This document shows positions 52,954-62,990 of a stretch of DNA of 64,000 nt, in pieces; position 1 is the stretch's first letter; every line of letters begins with the position of its first letter. The DNA comes from Amycolatopsis tucumanensis (GTDB lineage: Bacteria; Actinomycetota; Actinomycetes; Mycobacteriales; Pseudonocardiaceae): assembly GCF_021654135.1 (NCBI RefSeq), contig NZ_JAKGSD010000001.1, forward strand, positions 434,001 to 498,000, written 5' to 3'. The notes under the pieces were generated by a model. It made no database searches. It worked only from the letters and a program-made list of their open reading frames with translations, and had not been told where the DNA came from. The translations under genes and the position numbers were made by a program.

Positions 52954-53431
52954 GTCGGCACCTCCTCGGAGTGCTTTTAACCCACGGTACCGGCGATCAC
53001 CGACATGAAAAGCCCTATCCGCATCACAGGATCGGCGCGTCGCATCACGAACCCGGACGGAACCGTTACACAGGCGTCCCGGCGGGCGGTCGGCGAACCG
53101 CTCGAAAAACTACGGACAGTAGCCGCCCGGCCACCAACAGCGGCCATCCGGGCGGTGAGCGATTCACTCATGTCACGACCACCCAACCAAGGCTTTACAG
53201 GACATTCACAGGGCGTCTTCCCCTTCTCCTCCTTCTTCAAACCCGGGCGGTTTTCACGTCGCCGCACCGGATCGCGGGCCGCCACGCCGGGCGGCCAAGA
53301 TCGAGTTGTCCGATATCGGCGCTACGATCGCTCGCGTTACAGCCCCGGTTCGCGTCCGGGGAGAAACCGGATGCCGCTTCGGCGCGTCGAAGGCAGGCAG
53401 ACACCCGACGTGAACGAGGAGACGGCCGTCC
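52954..53431. other. Divergent intergenic region between arc and the first Pro/Gln-rich membrane protein gene
   Basis: 478 bp without a convincing gene. It must hold the arc promoter (right of 52972) and that of the gene at 53432. An inverted repeat CCGCCCGG/CCGGGCGG stands at 53123-53130 and 53148-53155, and TACGAT at 53322-53327 could be a -10 box on the plus strand. A 309-bp open frame on the minus strand has no protein-like features. Confidence 0.45.
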
Positions 53432-54235
53432 ATGACCTACCCGCCGCACGGCCCGGGCCGGCCCGGGCCCCAGGGCCCCTACGGACAGCCGGGCCCGTAC
53501 GGGCAGCAGCCCGGACACCCCCAGGGCGGACCGCGGCAGCCCGGCTACCCGCAGGGCGCGCCCCAGCCGCCGCAGCAACCGCAGACGCCGCCGCCCGGGT
53601 TCGCCGGCACGACGCAGCAGTTCGGCGCTCCGGGCCACGGCGCTCCCGGCTTCGGCGCCGGCGGCTTTGACACTGGGGGCGGCTTCGGCGGCCCGGGCGG
53701 TGAGCCGCCGAAGAAGAAGACCGGCCTGATCGCCGGCATCGCGGCGGCCGTGGTCGTGGTCGCCGGCGTGGCTGTCACGCTGGTGCTCACGCTCGGCGGC
53801 GACGAGGAGAACGGCGGCACCACCACGGCCGCCGCGGGCTCCTCCTCGGCCGCGAGCCCCACCGCGCGCGCGAACTCCTCGACCCCCGCCGCGCCGTCGT
53901 CCCGCTCGTCCCGCACGACCGGTTCCACCGCGGCCGGCGGTGGCGGCACGGGCGGCGCGGACAGCGTCGCGCAGCAGGTCGTGGACGCCATGAACGCCCG
54001 CAGCGCCAGCCGGTACGCCGCGCTGACCTGCGGCGGCGCCAGCGACAGCGAGGTGTCCTCGCTGCAGTCCCAGTGGGACGCGGCGACCGAGCTGCAGGCG
54101 ACCATCTCCGGCCCGGCCGAGATCACCGGCGACACCGCCAAGGTGCCGGTCGCGCTGCGTTACAACGGCGACCAGCAGAATGCGAAGATGCCGCTGAAAC
54201 GACAGGGGTCGAACTGGTGCGTCGACGAGTCCTGA
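53432..54235 (+). CDS. Pro/Gly/Gln-rich single-span membrane protein (copy 1)
   Basis: 267 residues. Residues 1-95 are low-complexity Pro/Gly/Gln with MTYPPHGPGRP and GEPPKKKTG just before one membrane helix (about 98-120); then a Ser/Thr/Ala-rich linker (to about 175) and a small external domain with two cysteines (LTCGG, NWCVD), probably NTF2/DUF4878-like. Function unknown; envelope-associated. GAGGAG precedes the ATG. A paralogue follows 31 bp later. Confidence 0.78.
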   Translation: MTYPPHGPGRPGPQGPYGQPGPYGQQPGHPQGGPRQPGYPQGAPQPPQQPQTPPPGFAGTTQQFGAPGHGAPGFGAGGFDTGGGFGGPGGEPPKKKTGLIAGIAAAVVVVAGVAVTLVLTLGGDEENGGTTTAAAGSSSAASPTARANSSTPAAPSSRSSRTTGSTAAGGGGTGGADSVAQQVVDAMNARSASRYAALTCGGASDSEVSSLQSQWDAATELQATISGPAEITGDTAKVPVALRYNGDQQNAKMPLKRQGSNWCVDES

Positions 54236-54266
54236 GCCCACCCATCCGAGAAGGGGTAACCCGATC

Positions 54267-55055
54267 ATGACCTACCCGCCGCAACAGCCCGGGCCCTACG
54301 GGCAGCAAGGCCCCTACGGGCAGCAGGGCCAGCCGGGCCCCTACGGGCAGCAGCCGGGCGGCGGCTACCCCCAGCAGCCCGGGCAGCCCCAGGGCGGGTC
54401 GCAGCAGCCCGGGTACCCGCAGGGCGGGCAGCCGGGCTACCCGCAGACCCCGCCACCCGGGTTCCCCGGTGGCACGCAGCAGTTCGGCCAGAACCCCTAC
54501 GCCGACTCCTACGCCACGCAGCAGTTCCCGGGCGGGCCGGGCGGTGAGCCGCCGAAGAAGAAGACCGGCCTGATCGTCGGCATCGCGATCGCCGCGGTGG
54601 TCGTCATCGGCGGCGCGGTCGCCGCGATCCTGCTGCTGACCGGTGGCGACGACAACAACAACTCCGCCGCCCCCAGCACGAGCGCCGCCCCGCCGGCGAG
54701 CTCGAGCGAGAAGGCGCCCAGCAGCTCCCGCACGCCGACGTCGAGCTCGACGCCGAAGGGCACCGCCGCGCCGGGCGCGAAGTCCACGCCGGAGGAGACC
54801 GCGCAGGCGATCGCCACCGCCTACAGCACCGGGGACAAGGCGACCATCCAGTCGATGGTGTGCGCGAGCCGCCCGCAGTCGGTGCCGGACATCCCGTCGG
54901 GCATCACCGTCACCGTGACCGGCAGCCCGGACGTCACCGGCGACACCGCCTACGTCCCGGTGCACGCGGTCGGCCCCGGCGGCACCAACGACTTCGAGCT
55001 CGGCCTCGCCAACGAGGGCGGCGTGTGGTGCTACCTGGGCGACCGGACCAACTGA
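54267..55055 (+). CDS. Pro/Gly/Gln-rich single-span membrane protein (copy 2)
   Basis: 262 residues, the same plan as copy 1 with MTYPPQQPG at the start and the same GEPPKKKTG before the membrane helix (about 100-123). The linker is Ser/Thr/Pro-rich and the external domain (about 170-262) has two cysteines (MVCAS, WCYLG), likely a disulfide, with PDVTGDTAYVPV mirroring PAEITGDTAKVPV of copy 1. GAAGGGG precedes the ATG. Tandem duplication with divergence; role unknown. Confidence 0.78.
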   Translation: MTYPPQQPGPYGQQGPYGQQGQPGPYGQQPGGGYPQQPGQPQGGSQQPGYPQGGQPGYPQTPPPGFPGGTQQFGQNPYADSYATQQFPGGPGGEPPKKKTGLIVGIAIAAVVVIGGAVAAILLLTGGDDNNNSAAPSTSAAPPASSSEKAPSSSRTPTSSSTPKGTAAPGAKSTPEETAQAIATAYSTGDKATIQSMVCASRPQSVPDIPSGITVTVTGSPDVTGDTAYVPVHAVGPGGTNDFELGLANEGGVWCYLGDRTN

Positions 55056-55064
55056 CGGAGGACC

Positions 55065-57105
<2,041 letters not shown>

Positions 57106-57201
57106 GCCGGACAGGGTAGAGCGTGTGGTGTCAGACGGCCGTGACCCGCCGCGGCGCGCGGCGTCGCGATCTTGTCGGACCCCTCGTTTAGGGTGCGGGG
57201 T

Positions 57202-58068
57202 ATGGCTCAGACGGCGACCACGGATCCCCAGCTCGGCGTGCGCCGCCCCGCGCTGTCCCCCTCGCGGGCCAGCGACTTCAAACAGTGCCCGCTGCTCTAC
57301 CGCTTCCGCGCGGTCGACCGGCTGCCGGAGGTGCCGACGAAGGCGCAGCTGCGCGGCACGCTCGTGCACTCGGTGCTGGAGCGGCTGTTCGCGCTGCCCA
57401 AGACCGACCGCGAACCGGACCGCGCCCGCGAGCTGCTCGCGCCCACCTGGAGCGAACTGTCGGCCGACAACCCGGAGTGGGCCGAGCTGTTCGACGGCGA
57501 GGACGTGCAGGGCTGGCTGGAGTCGGCCACCAAGCTGCTGGACAGCTACTTCCAGCTGGAGGACCCGCGCCGGTTCGACCCGGAGGCGTGCGAGCTGCAC
57601 GTCGAGCTGGAGCTGGAGTCCGGGGTCCGGCTGCGCGGGTACGTCGACCGGCTGGACGTCGCGCCCACCGGCGAGATCCGCGTGGTGGACTACAAGACCG
57701 GCGCCGCGCCCCGCGAGATCGGCGAGGCCAAGGCGATGTTCCAGATGAAGTTCTACGCCGTGGTGCTGTGGCGCCTGCGTGGCGTGGTGCCGCGCCAGCT
57801 GAAGCTCATGTACCTCACCGACGGCCAGTCGCTGGCCTACGCCCCGGACGAGGCCGAGCTGCGCCGCTTCGAGCGCACGCTGGAGGCGATCTGGCAGGCG
57901 ATCCTCAAGGCGGGCAAGACCGGCGACTTCCGGCCGAGCCCCAGCAGGCTGTGCGACTGGTGCGCGCACCAGTCGCTGTGCCCGTCGTTCGGCGGCACGC
58001 CACCGGAGTACCCGGGCTGGCCGGAGCCGGACCCGGGTGTGGAAACCGCACTGGACCGTGCTGACTGA
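57202..58068 (+). CDS. RecB-family (PD-(D/E)XK) nuclease
   Basis: 288 residues from the ATG at 57202 (an in-frame codon 30 bases upstream is possible). Nuclease signatures: RGTLVHSVLE near 48-57, GYVDRLDVAPTG near 142, VVDYKTG near 160 (active-site Asp and Lys) and QMKFY (QxxxY) near 180. A cysteine in FKQCPLLYRF and three in LCDWCAHQSLCPSF make a Cas4/AddB-like [4Fe-4S] site likely. Corresponds in place to Rv2119. Probably acts in DNA end processing; the substrate is unproved. Confidence 0.92.
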   Translation: MAQTATTDPQLGVRRPALSPSRASDFKQCPLLYRFRAVDRLPEVPTKAQLRGTLVHSVLERLFALPKTDREPDRARELLAPTWSELSADNPEWAELFDGEDVQGWLESATKLLDSYFQLEDPRRFDPEACELHVELELESGVRLRGYVDRLDVAPTGEIRVVDYKTGAAPREIGEAKAMFQMKFYAVVLWRLRGVVPRQLKLMYLTDGQSLAYAPDEAELRRFERTLEAIWQAILKAGKTGDFRPSPSRLCDWCAHQSLCPSFGGTPPEYPGWPEPDPGVETALDRAD

Positions 58069-58083
58069 CGGGGGCGGATTGAG

Positions 58084-58863
58084 ATGACGGAGAACGCTTT
58101 CTACCTGCCGCTGGGCGGCGATCGCTACCAGCCGACGGAGCACACGGCCGGGCCGTGGACCCCCGAGGCGCAGCACTTCGGGCCGCCGTCGGCGCTGCTC
58201 GCCCGCGCGCTGGAGAACCTGGCCGCCGACCGGCCGGGGCTGCTGGCGCGGGTCACCGTGGAGATCCTCGGCCCGGCGCCGCTGACCGAGCTGTCGCTGC
58301 GGTCCTGGGTGGAGCGTCCCGGCCGGTCGGTTGAGCTGCTCGGCGCGGAACTGCACGACGGCACGCGGGCGGTGGCGCGGGCCTCGGCGTGGCGGATCGC
58401 CGAGGCCGACACCACGGACGTGGCCACCGAGGAGCCGGCGCCACCGTCCCCCGAGGACTGCCGCCCGGCGTCGTGGCCGGACACCTGGGGCCGCGGCGGC
58501 TACCTGGGCGCGATGGAGTGGCGGCTCATCGCGGGCTCGCCCGCGGAGCCGGGGCCGGCGTGGGTGTGGGGCAGGCAGCGGGTCGAGCTGGTGGCCGGGG
58601 AGAAGCCGACGCCGTTGCAGCGGTTGTTCGCGGTCGCCGACACCGGCAACGGCGCGTCGAACTTCCTGGACCCGGCGAAGTGGTGGTTCATCAACAGCGA
58701 GCTGACCGTGCACCTGCGGCGCGCGCCGGTCGGCGAGTGGATCGCGCTGGACGCGCGCACGCTGGTCGGCCCGTCCGGGGTGGGCACGGCCACCAGCACG
58801 CTGTCCGACGTACGGGGCCAGGTGGGCCACGGCGCGCAGGCGCTGATGGTGCGGACACGCTGA
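58084..58863 (+). CDS. Acyl-CoA thioesterase family protein (double hotdog)
   Basis: 259 residues. A tandem hotdog-fold protein of the TesB-like/thioesterase family: first half with GPPSALLARALENL near 35 and an ELSLRSWVERPGRSVELL strand pair, second half with NFLDPAKWWFINSELTVHL and LDARTLVGPSGVGTATSTL. It likely hydrolyses acyl-CoA; chain length unknown. It follows the RecB-like gene by 15 bp and is likely co-transcribed. Confidence 0.85.
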   Translation: MTENAFYLPLGGDRYQPTEHTAGPWTPEAQHFGPPSALLARALENLAADRPGLLARVTVEILGPAPLTELSLRSWVERPGRSVELLGAELHDGTRAVARASAWRIAEADTTDVATEEPAPPSPEDCRPASWPDTWGRGGYLGAMEWRLIAGSPAEPGPAWVWGRQRVELVAGEKPTPLQRLFAVADTGNGASNFLDPAKWWFINSELTVHLRRAPVGEWIALDARTLVGPSGVGTATSTLSDVRGQVGHGAQALMVRTR

Positions 58864-58940
58864 CGGGCGTGACCGTCCCCCGCGAGCCGCACGAGATCCA
58901 CTACTCTGCGGCCAGAACCGACTGACCTGGGAGCGCTCGA

Positions 58941-59870
58941 GTGCAGATCACCTCGGTGGTCAACCAGAAGGGCGGCGTCGGCAAGACGGCGCTGAGCGTC
59001 GGGGCCGCCGCGGCGCTGGCCGAACGCGGCCGCCGGGTGCTGCTGATCGACCTCGACCCGCAGGGGCACGCGACCACGGAGATGCTGGGCCTGGAGGAGG
59101 TGCCCGCGCAGGCGCCGAGCCTGGCCAAAGCGCTCACCAAGATGTGGAAGGGGCCGGTCGAGGAGCTGATCGTGCCGCACCGGCGCAGCAACATCGGCCC
59201 CGGCGGCGCGTTCGACGTGATCCCGACCTCGCCCGGCATGTTCGACCTGGTGCGCAGGCTCGACCAGTTCCGGGTTCCGGGCTGGCAGCTGGCGCGGGTC
59301 GTGCAGTTCGCCAACTACGACCACGTCATCATCGACTGCCCGCCCGCCCTGGACGTGCTGACGAACAACGCGCTCGCGGCGACGCACGGCATCCTGGTTC
59401 CGGTGCAGCCGGACCGCACCAGCATCCGGGCGCTGCGGCTGCTCAACGACCAGCTGTACTACGTGCAGACCGCGCTCAACCGCCCGCCCATCCCCTATTT
59501 CGGGGTGGTGCCGGGCCTGTACCGGCGACCGATGTCGGGGTACGCGGTGGCGGCGCTGGAGGAGCTCAAGCAGTTCGGGTACCCGCTGCTGGCGCACGTC
59601 CCGCTCGGGGTGGTGATGAACGAGGCCGCCGCGCACGGCATGCCGGTCACGACGTTCGCGCCGGAGACCACCCAGGCGTTCGCCTTCCGCGAAATCGCGG
59701 CGGTGCTGGACGGGCACCTGGCGCGGCAGCAGCCGTCGGCCCCGATCCCCGCCGAGGACGACTTCGTGTTCGAGGACTTCATCACCCAGGTCGCGCAGAC
59801 CCGCAACGAGAACGACAACGGCGCGCGGAAGAAGCTGTACGACCTGATGCCCAAGCGCCCCCGCGACTAG
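58941..59870 (+). CDS. Orphan ParA-family ATPase
   Basis: 309 residues from the GTG at 58941, GGGAG upstream. Deviant Walker A KGGVGKTALSV at 10-20, Walker A' LIDLDPQGHATTEML near 35 and Walker B VIIDCPPALDVL near 133 are intact. No parB or centromere-like sites lie nearby, so it is not the chromosomal parA. Such orphans position large complexes or plasmids, or control cell-pole proteins. The C-terminal part (EDDFVFEDFITQVAQ) is unlike the classic ParA. It shares one base with the next gene (TAGTG). Confidence 0.9.
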   Translation: MQITSVVNQKGGVGKTALSVGAAAALAERGRRVLLIDLDPQGHATTEMLGLEEVPAQAPSLAKALTKMWKGPVEELIVPHRRSNIGPGGAFDVIPTSPGMFDLVRRLDQFRVPGWQLARVVQFANYDHVIIDCPPALDVLTNNALAATHGILVPVQPDRTSIRALRLLNDQLYYVQTALNRPPIPYFGVVPGLYRRPMSGYAVAALEELKQFGYPLLAHVPLGVVMNEAAAHGMPVTTFAPETTQAFAFREIAAVLDGHLARQQPSAPIPAEDDFVFEDFITQVAQTRNENDNGARKKLYDLMPKRPRD

Positions 59871-60862
59871 TGCGGCCGCGGTCGATCGCACGCCCGGCCG
59901 GGTCGTTCCGGCAACCGCTTTCCGCGGATGAGATCACCGCGATGGCCGAGCGCGCGTTCGGGGCGCCGCCGGTGTCCGCGGTGGAGCTCGGCGGTGGTCT
60001 GTACAACACGACCTACCGGGTGGAGCTGCCGTCCCGGGAGACCGTGGTCCTGCGGGTGGCGCCGGAACCCGCGCGGCAGTTCCGCGTCGAGCGGGAGCTG
60101 ATGCGCAACGAGCACGTGAGCCTGCCGTTCTTCGCGCCGATCGCGCGGATGATGCCCCGGACGTTGTTCGCGGACTGGACGCGGGACATCGCCGGGCGGG
60201 ACTACGTGTTCCAGACGTTCCTCCCCGGGATCCCGGCGCCGCGGGGGCTGCGGGCGTACCCGCGTCCACTGTGGACCGGCTTCTACCGCGGCCTCGGCGC
60301 GCTGGCACGCACCGTGCACGAGGTGCGCGGCCCCGCCTTCGGCCCGGTCGCCGGCCCGGCGTTCGCCACGTGGACCGAGGCGGTGCTGGCGTACTTCGCG
60401 GACACCGCCGCGGATCTAGCCGACGCCGGTCTCGACGCGTCGGACGTGCTGGCCGTCGCCCGGCTGGCCGAGCAACGCCGGGCGGTGCTCGACGAGATCA
60501 CCGAGCCGCGGCTGCTGCACGGCGACCTGTGGACCGCCAACGTGCTCCTCTCCCCCGGCGCGCCGGAGCCGGTGATCGACGGCGTGCTGGACCACGACCG
60601 GGCGTCCTGGGGCGATCCCGCCGCCGACTGGAGCCTGTACGCCGCGTCGCGGCCCGATCCCGTCCGGGACGCGTTCTGGGTGGGTTACGGGCGGCCGGCG
60701 GACACTCCGCAGGCCCGCTGGCGGGCGCTGGTCTACCGGGCTCGGCACCTGGGCGCGGTGCGGCTGGAACGCCACCGGCTCGGCAACACCGACGGCGTCG
60801 TGGCGAGCTACTCCGAACTCGGGGCGGTCTTGGACGCGCTGGCCGCCGAACCGGCGCACTAA
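59870..60862 (+). CDS. Phosphotransferase, APH/ChoK-like
   Basis: 330 residues from the GTG at 59870, overlapping the parA-like stop by one base; ATG 59942 is an alternative. Aminoglycoside phosphotransferase-like fold: LGGGLYNTTYRVEL (P-loop substitute), VVLRVAPEP with the ATP lysine replaced by Arg, catalytic LLHGDLWTANVLL near 220 and DHDRASWGDPAADW near 243. It may phosphorylate a sugar, amino alcohol or antibiotic; true substrate unknown. Loss of the usual ATP-binding lysine is notable. Confidence 0.85.
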   Translation: MRPRSIARPAGSFRQPLSADEITAMAERAFGAPPVSAVELGGGLYNTTYRVELPSRETVVLRVAPEPARQFRVERELMRNEHVSLPFFAPIARMMPRTLFADWTRDIAGRDYVFQTFLPGIPAPRGLRAYPRPLWTGFYRGLGALARTVHEVRGPAFGPVAGPAFATWTEAVLAYFADTAADLADAGLDASDVLAVARLAEQRRAVLDEITEPRLLHGDLWTANVLLSPGAPEPVIDGVLDHDRASWGDPAADWSLYAASRPDPVRDAFWVGYGRPADTPQARWRALVYRARHLGAVRLERHRLGNTDGVVASYSELGAVLDALAAEPAH

Positions 60863-60872
60863 ACGGCGCGCC

Positions 60873-60888
60873 GTATAGGTCATTATAC
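60873..60888. repeat. 16-bp palindrome GTATAGGTCATTATAC, copy 3
   Basis: Differs by one base from the two copies near the aldo/keto reductase. It lies between convergent genes and overlaps the TAA stop of the sigma factor gene, as copy 1 overlaps the stop of the HTH gene. It is not in front of a gene, so it may be a dispersed element or a remote binding site. Confidence 0.55.
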
Positions 60889-62094
60889 ACTGCGCGTGGC
60901 GCAGCGGTCGGCCCGCTCCTCCAGATACCGCTGCTCCGGCACGCTCAAGGTGCCCTGCGCGGCGCGGCGGTACGCCTCCGCCGCCGCGGGGAGATCACCG
61001 GTCCGCTCCAGCAGGTGCGCGCGCACCGCGTCCACGCGGTGGTGCCCGGCGAGCGCCGGGTCCTCCGCCGCCACCGCCAGCTCCCGCAGCCCGGCCTCCG
61101 GACCGTCCACTTCGGCCACCGCCACCACCCGGTTCAACGTCACCATCGGCCCGGGCGCCACCGCCGCCAGCAGCTCGTACAGTCCGGCGATCTCCCGCCA
61201 GTCGGTGTCCTCCGCCCGCGCGGCCTGCCCGTGCACAGCGGCGATCGCGGCCTGCAGCTGGTACGGGCCCACCGGCGCGGTCGTCAGCGCCCGCGTCACC
61301 AGCGCGGTGCCCTCGTCGATCATCGCCCGGTCCCACCGCGACCGGTCCTGCTCGGCGAGCGGTACCAGCGCACCACCGGGACCGGTGCGGGCGGCGCGGC
61401 GCGCGTCGGTCAGCAGCATCAGCGCGAGCAGGCCCGTCACCTCCCCCTCGCCGGGCAGCCGGGCGTGCAGCTGCCGCGCCAGGCGGATCGCCTCCGCGGT
61501 CAGGTCCACGCGCTGCAACGACTCCCCCGAACTCGCGGTGTGCCCCTCGGTGAAGACCAGGTACAGCACGTTGAGCACGGCGGCGAGGCGCTGTCCGTAC
61601 TCGTCCGGCGCCGGCGGCCGGAACCGGGCGCCGGCGGCCTTGATCCGCTGCTTCGCGCGGCTGATGCGTTGCGCGATCGTGGATTCCGGCACCAGGTAGG
61701 CCCGCGCGATCTCGGCCGTGGTGAGCCCGCCGACCGCCCGCAGCGCCAGCGCCACCTGCGACGCCGGGGTCAGCGACGGGTGGCAGCACAGCATGAGCAG
61801 GGTGAGCGTGTCGTCCACCGCGGGCACCGGCGCCGGGTCCGGTGGCGTCATCAGCGCGACGTTCTCCTCGCGGCGGCGGCGCGCGGTCTCCGACCGCCAC
61901 AGCTCGATCCGCCGCCGGGACGCGGTGGTGATCAGCCAGCCCTTCGGGTTGTCCGGCACCCCCTGGGCCGGCCACTGCGTCGCGGCCGCGAGCAGCGCCT
62001 CCTGCACGGCGTCCTCGCACAGGTCGAAGTCGCCGTAGCGGCGCACCAGCGCGGCGAGCACCTGCGGCGCCAGCTCGCGCAGCACCTCGGTCAC
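60883..62094 (-). CDS. ECF sigma factor of the ECF42 type
   Basis: 403 residues from the GTG at 62094. Regions sigma-2 (about 8-75, DLCEDAVQEALLAA, GWLITTASRRRIELWR) and sigma-4 (about 105-160, VALALRAVGGLTTAEIARAY, STIAQRISRAKQRIKA) are followed by a long C-terminal TPR-like extension (about 165-403) with DGPEAGLREL, diagnostic of ECF42. This group has no anti-sigma factor; the extension is needed for activity. Coupled (GTGA overlap) to its usual partner, a DGPF/YCII protein. A palindromic promoter candidate lies upstream. Confidence 0.92.
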   Translation of the reverse strand: MTEVLRELAPQVLAALVRRYGDFDLCEDAVQEALLAAATQWPAQGVPDNPKGWLITTASRRRIELWRSETARRRREENVALMTPPDPAPVPAVDDTLTLLMLCCHPSLTPASQVALALRAVGGLTTAEIARAYLVPESTIAQRISRAKQRIKAAGARFRPPAPDEYGQRLAAVLNVLYLVFTEGHTASSGESLQRVDLTAEAIRLARQLHARLPGEGEVTGLLALMLLTDARRAARTGPGGALVPLAEQDRSRWDRAMIDEGTALVTRALTTAPVGPYQLQAAIAAVHGQAARAEDTDWREIAGLYELLAAVAPGPMVTLNRVVAVAEVDGPEAGLRELAVAAEDPALAGHHRVDAVRAHLLERTGDLPAAAEAYRRAAQGTLSVPEQRYLEERADRCATRSV

Positions 62095-62462
62095 GGCAGG
62101 AAGACGCTCAGGTCCTGCGTGGGGCGCACCTCGACCAGGCCGAGCCCCGCCTCCGGGATCCGCGCCGCCCACTCCACGGCCCGCTCCAGGCTCGCGCAGT
62201 CCAGCACGTAGAACCCGGCCAGCTGCTCCTTGACCTCGGCGAACGGCCCGTCCCCCGCGACGACCTGCCCCTCGGAGACCAGGACCCGCTTGCCGGTCTC
62301 CGGCGGCGCCAGCGACGCCGAGGTCACCACCTCCCCCGCCTCCTCCAGGTCGCGGTCGAGAGCCTCGTACGCCTTGAGCCCCTCCCGCTTCTCGTCGTCG
62401 GCCAGGCTTTCCCAGACCGCCTGCGACGCCGCGTTGCGGTAGATCAGCACCAGGAACTTCAT
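62091..62462 (-). CDS. DGPF/YCII-domain protein
   Basis: 123 residues from the ATG at 62462, GGGAGGG upstream. YCII-related fold with DGPFAEVKEQLAGFYVLD as its name motif and the N terminus MKFLVLIYRNAAS. These proteins accompany ECF42 sigma factors in many actinomycetes and may be their sensing or target proteins; the chemistry is unknown. It is the first gene of the two-gene operon. Confidence 0.92.
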   Translation of the reverse strand: MKFLVLIYRNAASQAVWESLADDEKREGLKAYEALDRDLEEAGEVVTSASLAPPETGKRVLVSEGQVVAGDGPFAEVKEQLAGFYVLDCASLERAVEWAARIPEAGLGLVEVRPTQDLSVFLP

Positions 62463-62489
62463 CTGCCCTCCCGGACTCCTCACCCGGGA

Positions 62490-62519
62490 TGTCGAGACCG
62501 GGCCCGCGGTCTCGACGTC
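62490..62519. promoter_or_regulatory. Palindromic ECF42-type divergent promoter
   Basis: Perfect inverted repeat GTCGAGACCG (62491-62500) and CGGTCTCGAC (62507-62516), 6-base spacer. On the plus strand TGTCGA at 62490-62495 is followed after 17 bases by CGACGTC, fitting the TGTCGA ... CGA/TC pattern I recall for ECF42 target promoters. On the minus strand CGTCGA, 17 bases, CGACATC is a close match in front of the DGPF gene. Both divergent genes could thus be under the sigma factor. Confidence 0.65.
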
Positions 62520-62555
62520 ACCGGTGGAAGCACACACCCTAACCGGAGGACGACG

Positions 62556-62990
62556 ATGACCAGCACGAACGAAATCCACGCGGTGATCGAGGAGCAGGCG
62601 GCCGCCATCCGGGCCGGCGACGCGGACGCGGTCGTCGCCCGCTACGCGCCGGAGATCGTCGCGTTCACCCTCGCGCCGCCGCTGGCCCACGCGGCGGCCG
62701 AGATGCGCAACCCGGACAACCTGCGCGGCTGGTTCGCCGGGTTCGACGGGCCGGTCGACTACGAGGTCCGCGACCTGCGCGCCACCGTCAGCGGCGATCT
62801 GGCCTTCGCGCACAGCCTCAACCGCATGTCCGCGGTCCCCGCCGGCCACGACGGGCCGTTCACCCTGTGGTTCCGGTCGACGGTCTGCCTGCGCCGCGAC
62901 GACGGCCGCTGGCTGATCGCGCACCAGCACCAGTCCACACCGTTCCACATGGACGGCACCTTCGCCGCCGCCCTGGACCTGGAGCCCTAG
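62556..62990 (+). CDS. SnoaL-like/DUF4440-type protein
   Basis: 144 residues; GGAGG 6-7 bases before the ATG. NTF2-like fold: N-terminal helices IHAVIEEQAAAIRAGDADAVVARYAPEI cut short here, then FAHSLNRMSA and DDGRWLIAHQHQSTPF, the typical end. Small-molecule binding or isomerase-like role; in ECF42/DGPF neighbourhoods such proteins are thought to be stress targets. Divergent from the DGPF gene with the ECF42-like promoter between. It is convergent with the AEC carrier gene with overlapping stops. Confidence 0.85.
   Translation: MTSTNEIHAVIEEQAAAIRAGDADAVVARYAPEIVAFTLAPPLAHAAAEMRNPDNLRGWFAGFDGPVDYEVRDLRATVSGDLAFAHSLNRMSAVPAGHDGPFTLWFRSTVCLRRDDGRWLIAHQHQSTPFHMDGTFAAALDLEP

Noticed and set aside
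52977..53285. Minus-strand open frame upstream of arc
   Set aside because: Its composition and codon bias are not protein-like, and it occupies the region needed for the arc promoter.
60896..61699. Plus-strand frame starting just after the third palindrome
   Set aside because: It lies antisense to the ECF sigma gene and is Ser/Arg/Ala-rich without motifs; the nearby TATACA is probably chance.
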